Below are positions 60,368 through 64,000 of a stretch of DNA of 64,000 nt, one piece after another; the first letter of the stretch is position 1, and each line of letters starts with the position of its first letter. Both the position numbers and the translations under genes were made by a program. Source of the stretch: Acinetobacter lwoffii. Lineage in GTDB: Bacteria > Pseudomonadota > Gammaproteobacteria > Pseudomonadales > Moraxellaceae. A model generated the notes under the pieces. It saw only the letters and a program-made list of their open reading frames with translations, was not told where the DNA came from and searched no databases. Where the stretch lies: contig NZ_JAMXXP010000001.1 in the NCBI RefSeq assembly GCF_024129355.1, forward strand, positions 62,001 to 126,000. The letters run 5' to 3'.

Positions 60368-61576
60368 ATGCAACAAGAAGTCATCATTGTCGGTGGTGGT
60401 ATGGTCGGCTTAAGCCTCGCATTGATGTTGGCGAAAATCAATATTGCAGTCAAACTGTTGGAAGCCATTAAATACCCAAATTATGATGATGAAAATCTTG
60501 CGCCATATCATTCCAGTTTTGATGCACGTAATAGCGCCTTGTCACGTCGTAGCGTACAAATCTATCAGGAGCTTGGACTTTGGAATGCCTTGCAAGAACA
60601 TGCTACCCCAATTCTGGAAGTGAATATTACCGAACAGGGCAGTTTTGGTAAGGCTCGACTGAAAGCCGAACAGGAAAAAGTCGAAAGCTTTGGTCAGGTC
60701 ATTGAAAATGCCTGGCTCGGTCGTGTACTGCTGACCCAAGTCAAAAAAGAGCCATTGATTGAACTGATTGATGGTGTTCAAGTGACATCCCTTATCCAAG
60801 ATACAGACTTTGCTTATATCGAAGCTCAGCGTGGTGAATCGTCACTAAAATTACAGTCCAAACTGGTTATTGCCGCCGATGGGCGGGATTCTTTCTGCCG
60901 TAAAGCCTTGGGTATTGGTGCGTCAGAACATGATTATGATCAGGTTGCGATTGTGACCACAGTACAAACTTCAAAGCCACATGCTCATGTGGGCTTTGAG
61001 CGTTTCAGCCATTTAGGGCCTTTGGCACTTTTACCACTACCGGGTGAGTATCGTCGTTCAGTGGTCTGGCCAGTGAAAAAAGGTACTGAAGGAGAATGGT
61101 TGGGGGATGAAAATGACCAGCATTTTCTGGATGCCTTACAGGAAACGTATGGTGATCGTGCCGGAAAATTCCAGAAAACCGGAAAACGGTTCAGTTTTCC
61201 ATTGTCTCAAGTGTTAGCCGAAAAACAGGCTGTTGGCCGTGTCGTATTGATGGGCAATGCTGCCCATACGATTCATCCGGTCGCTGGTCAGGGTTTTAAC
61301 CTGTGTATGCGTGATGCGCATGTATTGGTGCGTTACCTGAAAGAACAGCAGGTACAAGGCGCAGACTTGGGCGATGCTGGAATATTACAAGACTATGAAA
61401 AATCTCGTCTCAGTGACCAGCAGCGTGTGATCAAGTTCTGTGATTCAGTGGTACGTGGCTTTAGTAACCAGAATCCATTTTTAAAGCTGATGCGTAATAC
61501 AGGTTTAATCGCTTTTGATACGATTCCTGGCATCAAGCCACTCGTTGCAAATTATGCCATGGGGTTAAAAGCATGA
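60368..61576 (+). CDS. ubiH: ubiquinone biosynthesis FAD monooxygenase, UbiH type
   Basis: 402 residues. Flavin aromatic hydroxylase acting on an octaprenylphenol intermediate. FAD loop VGGGMVGLSLALMLAK (8-23), DG motif (AADGRDSFCR) near residue 172, and the second FAD motif MGNAAHTIHPVAGQGFNLCMRD near residue 297. AAGGAAG precedes the ATG. Overlaps the next hydroxylase gene by four bases. UbiH assignment follows gene order with pepP and ubiI; UbiF-type activity cannot be excluded. Confidence 0.92.
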   Translation: MQQEVIIVGGGMVGLSLALMLAKINIAVKLLEAIKYPNYDDENLAPYHSSFDARNSALSRRSVQIYQELGLWNALQEHATPILEVNITEQGSFGKARLKAEQEKVESFGQVIENAWLGRVLLTQVKKEPLIELIDGVQVTSLIQDTDFAYIEAQRGESSLKLQSKLVIAADGRDSFCRKALGIGASEHDYDQVAIVTTVQTSKPHAHVGFERFSHLGPLALLPLPGEYRRSVVWPVKKGTEGEWLGDENDQHFLDALQETYGDRAGKFQKTGKRFSFPLSQVLAEKQAVGRVVLMGNAAHTIHPVAGQGFNLCMRDAHVLVRYLKEQQVQGADLGDAGILQDYEKSRLSDQQRVIKFCDSVVRGFSNQNPFLKLMRNTGLIAFDTIPGIKPLVANYAMGLKA

Positions 61577-62820
61577 GCTTAAATCAAACTAACGAAATAT
61601 TAGACGTCGTCATTATTGGTGGTGGGCTGGTTGGTGGACTTACAGCGCTTCTGTTAGCTCAAGGTGGTGTGCAGCCTACAGTTCTGGATGCAGCGCCAAT
61701 TCTGGATGCAGATAAAACTTTGCGTGTGGCCAATCCGCGTGTTTTGGCTTTAAGTCAGGCAACCATTCACCTGTTAAAAACGGTGGGTGTCTGGGAAAAT
61801 TTAGTACGCCAGCAGCCTTATACTGGTATGCAGGTGTGGAATAAAAATGGCTATGGTGAAATTAATTTTGGCCAGTCTTCAGAAAAAACACCATCGGTAG
61901 AGCAGGCTTTAGGCTCGATGGTGGAGCCCAGCATTCTGAATCTGGCCATTCAGCAAAAGATGCTGGAAAATGTTCAAGATTATAGAACACAAGTCAAAGT
62001 CAGCCGTGTTGAACGTGGAGTCGGTGTGTGGATCATTCATCTGGCTGATGGTACACAACTCCAAACTAAACTGGTGATCGGCGCAGATGGGGCCAATTCC
62101 TTTGTCCGTGAGCAAGCTTTCATCGATATTGATGTACTGGACTATAAACAGGCGGGGATCAGCTGTGCCATTAAAACAGGCCAGCCACATCAACATATGG
62201 CACGTCAGATTTTTCTGGAAACTGGCCCTCTGGCTTTTCTACCTATGGCCAGCCTTAATCCGGAAGAGCAGGGACACTGGCAATCGATTGTCTGGACTTT
62301 GCCAGAGGATTATGCCGAAGAATATGCAGCGTTGTCAGATGCTGAGTTTACCCAGCTATTAACCCGTGAAAGCCAGCATATGCTGGGTGAAGTATTGCAG
62401 GCGACACCACGTGCCACTTTCCCTTTAAAAGCCCGCGCCGCCCAGCAATACGTTCAAGATGGTTTAGCACTGATTGGAGATGCCGCACATGTCATTCATC
62501 CACTAGCAGGTCAAGGGGTGAATATTGGCTGTCTGGATGCTGCCGTGCTTTGTGATGTTTTGCTGCATGATCAGGCGCGTGGCGTATGGGCACATGAGCA
62601 GACCCTAAAACGCTATGAGCATCGCCGTAAGGGCCAGAACGATGCCATGATGCACAGCATGTCTGCGATTGGCTGGATGGAAACCACATTATTCTTCCCG
62701 ATGGTTTGGGCACGCAATTTCGGCCTGAAACAGGTAGAAAATCAGCCCATGTTGAAAGATGCATTTATGGCGCAAGCCAATGGTCTGGGTTTACTTAAAG
62801 ACACACGCTACGCAGCTTAA
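61573..62820 (+). CDS. ubiI: ubiquinone biosynthesis FAD monooxygenase, UbiI type
   Basis: 415 residues. Same family as UbiH: FAD loop IIGGGLVGGLTALLLAQ (14-30), GADGANSFVRE near residue 170 and IGDAAHVIHPLAGQGVNIGCLD near residue 303. ATGA overlap with ubiH. UbiI introduces the C5 hydroxyl in E. coli; which ring position this one modifies is inferred from position only. Last gene of the run. Confidence 0.9.
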   Translation: MSLNQTNEILDVVIIGGGLVGGLTALLLAQGGVQPTVLDAAPILDADKTLRVANPRVLALSQATIHLLKTVGVWENLVRQQPYTGMQVWNKNGYGEINFGQSSEKTPSVEQALGSMVEPSILNLAIQQKMLENVQDYRTQVKVSRVERGVGVWIIHLADGTQLQTKLVIGADGANSFVREQAFIDIDVLDYKQAGISCAIKTGQPHQHMARQIFLETGPLAFLPMASLNPEEQGHWQSIVWTLPEDYAEEYAALSDAEFTQLLTRESQHMLGEVLQATPRATFPLKARAAQQYVQDGLALIGDAAHVIHPLAGQGVNIGCLDAAVLCDVLLHDQARGVWAHEQTLKRYEHRRKGQNDAMMHSMSAIGWMETTLFFPMVWARNFGLKQVENQPMLKDAFMAQANGLGLLKDTRYAA

Positions 62821-62994
62821 GACAGAAATGTAAATTTTTTAAACAAACACCAATAAAGAGTAACGATTTTGTTTAAAAAAGATACGATTTTTTGATGTTT
62901 GGTACTAGGCGAAGGTCGAAGAGATTGCTAAATTTCACTTAATTCGATACCTGACTTGGAATACCAAGCGAGGGCCATTTTTGGGGAGATGCAA

Positions 62995-63249
62995 ATGACA
63001 GACATGAATGATTATGATGACGACGTTGAAGATTCAATTGTTGACGATGATGAAGCAAAAGCCGCTGAAAAAGGCGCGGTCGATAGCACAGAGGTCGTCA
63101 GTGATACCGATCTTGTAGAAGCTGAAACTTTGACCGTCACTGCAAAGCTGAAAAAGCGTCAAGCACTTGAAGACGAGATTGCGGCTTTCCTTGCCAGTGG
63201 TGGTCGTATTGTTGAAGTGCCGGCAGATGAATCAGTAGCCAAAGAATAA
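62995..63249 (+). CDS. SutA-like RNA polymerase-associated acidic protein
   Basis: 84 residues from ATG 62995, six bases after GGGGAG. Acidic, disordered N-terminal half (Asp/Glu-rich to about 55) then a basic helix KLKKRQALEDEIAAFLASGGRIVEV, which matches the conserved helix of Pseudomonas SutA (KQKERDALARAMEEFLSRGGK pattern). SutA binds RNA polymerase and helps transcription in slow growth. Homology by eye only. Confidence 0.65.
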   Translation: MTDMNDYDDDVEDSIVDDDEAKAAEKGAVDSTEVVSDTDLVEAETLTVTAKLKKRQALEDEIAAFLASGGRIVEVPADESVAKE

Positions 63250-63272
63250 GTTATTGATTAACTTGTTTCTTA

Positions 63273-63306
63273 TAAAAAACACCACATCAATTGTGGTGTT
63301 TTTTTT
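63273..63306. terminator. terminator between the SutA-like gene and rsmI
   Basis: AAAAACACCACA / TGTGGTGTTTTT hairpin and T8; convergent genes. Confidence 0.85.
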
Positions 63307-63339
63307 GCAAATCAAAACGTGATAGAAAATTTTGAACCA

Positions 63340-64000
63340 TTAATCGTTTGCCGAAGTCAGTTCTAAAGCACGTTGATAAGCGATTTTCTTTTTAATACCC
63401 GTTAAATCTGCTGCCAACTGTGATGCTGCTTTGACCGAAAGGTCCTGTAACAAACGGTTCAATAATTTATCCAGCTTTTCTTGATCCAGATCTTTTTCTT
63501 CGGTGGCACCGCCAATCACCAGAACAATTTCGCCTTTTTGCTGATTGTGATCATTGCTAATGAATTCCACCAATTCACCCAAAGTCATTTTCTTGATAGT
63601 TTCAAAAGTCTTGGTGATTTCTCGCGCAAAACCGACCGGGCGATCTGCTCCGAAAACGCTGGCCATATCCTTAACGGACTCCAGAATCCGGTGCGGTGCT
63701 TCATAGAAAATTAAAGTCTGGGTTTCATCTTTCAGTTTTTCCAGATTTAGCAGACGCTGACTTTGTCTGGATGGCAGAAAACCTTCAAAACTGAAACGGT
63801 CACTCGGCAAGCCGACTGCACTTAAAGCTGCAATCGCAGCACAAGCACCAGGAACGGGAATCACGCGGATATTATGCGCTTGAGCAGCCCGGACAAATTT
63901 AAAGCCAGGGTCGCTAATCAGGGGAGTGCCAGCATCACTGATCAGGGCCATATCTTCGCCATTGAGCAGGCGCTGGATCAGCTGATCAATCTTGTTGCTT
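63340..64000 (-). CDS. rsmI: 16S rRNA (cytidine1402-2'-O)-methyltransferase, C-terminal part
   Basis: About 220 residues; the 5' end lies beyond the right edge, and the frame is open to it. Tetrapyrrole-methylase-type enzyme that 2'-O-methylates C1402 of 16S rRNA. MALISDAGTPLISDPG and VIPVPGACAAIAALSAVGLPSDRFSFEGFLP are family signatures; FYEAPHRI and the REITKTFE motif follow. Confidence 0.95.
   Translation of the reverse strand, partial: SNKIDQLIQRLLNGEDMALISDAGTPLISDPGFKFVRAAQAHNIRVIPVPGACAAIAALSAVGLPSDRFSFEGFLPSRQSQRLLNLEKLKDETQTLIFYEAPHRILESVKDMASVFGADRPVGFAREITKTFETIKKMTLGELVEFISNDHNQQKGEIVLVIGGATEEKDLDQEKLDKLLNRLLQDLSVKAASQLAADLTGIKKKIAYQRALELTSAND

Overview
The window looks like chromosomal DNA of a gammaproteobacterium of the Moraxellaceae, most likely Acinetobacter. 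This rests on the AT-rich intergenic DNA, the codon use, and the family mix (PQQ-type sorbosone dehydrogenase-like lipoprotein, YgiD, GTP-type PEP carboxykinase, META/DUF4377 lipoprotein, ZapA/6S/YgfB/PepP/UbiH/UbiI block). I cannot name the species. Almost all of it is ordinary core genome. I see no prophage, no complete insertion sequence, no CRISPR array and no obvious defence island.

Layout. 1-5317: end of the TCA operon, sucA (partial)-sucB-lpd-sucC-sucD. 5333-8568: flotillin-type yqiJK pair and an unknown protein. 8892-11604: sulfate activation, cysD-cysN, split by a small palindromic repeat. 11706-15000: small secreted protein, thioredoxin-like protein, quinone oxidoreductase, WYL regulator. 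15090-15362: tRNA-Cys and tRNA-Leu with promoter and terminator. 15471-21696: folD, a second palindromic repeat, a methyltransferase, GTP-PEPCK, and a lipid-kinase/metallophosphoesterase pair. 21744-23913: groES-groEL behind a sigma-32-like promoter. 23927-30571: NlpE-like lipoprotein, LuxR regulator, lipoproteins, acyltransferase, SDR, TauE/SafE exporter. 30594-33205: rsmD-mrdA. 33444-39750: DUF445 protein, adk, nth-rnfB, gdhA. 39769-46368: META lipoprotein, ygiD, rlmH, M28 peptidase, lon, 5-FTHF cyclo-ligase.

46797-54675 is the most accessory-looking part: a VOC protein, a secreted unknown, then a urea-carboxylase-type biotin enzyme with its GntR/FCD regulator and a sorbosone dehydrogenase-like lipoprotein. 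Upstream of the carboxylase is a -24/-12 (sigma-54) promoter candidate, followed at once by repeated TTGGATACA boxes that could be the GntR operator.

54980-62820 holds a conserved neighbourhood: a tiny YqaE/Pmp3 protein, 6S RNA, zapA, a coiled-coil protein, then divergently ygfB, pepP, ubiH and ubiI. The 6S RNA was found by eye from its conserved terminal stems and is in no protein frame. Between pepP and ubiH sits a 1.7-kb interruption with a DUF378 protein, a doubtful small ORF and a GNAT acetyltransferase broken by one in-frame stop. The window ends with a SutA-like protein and the 3' part of rsmI.

Nothing here is convincingly a new multi-gene system. The leads most worth checking are the urea-carboxylase control region, the degenerate APS-kinase-like tail of CysN, the two homologous palindromic repeats, and the 6S RNA locus.
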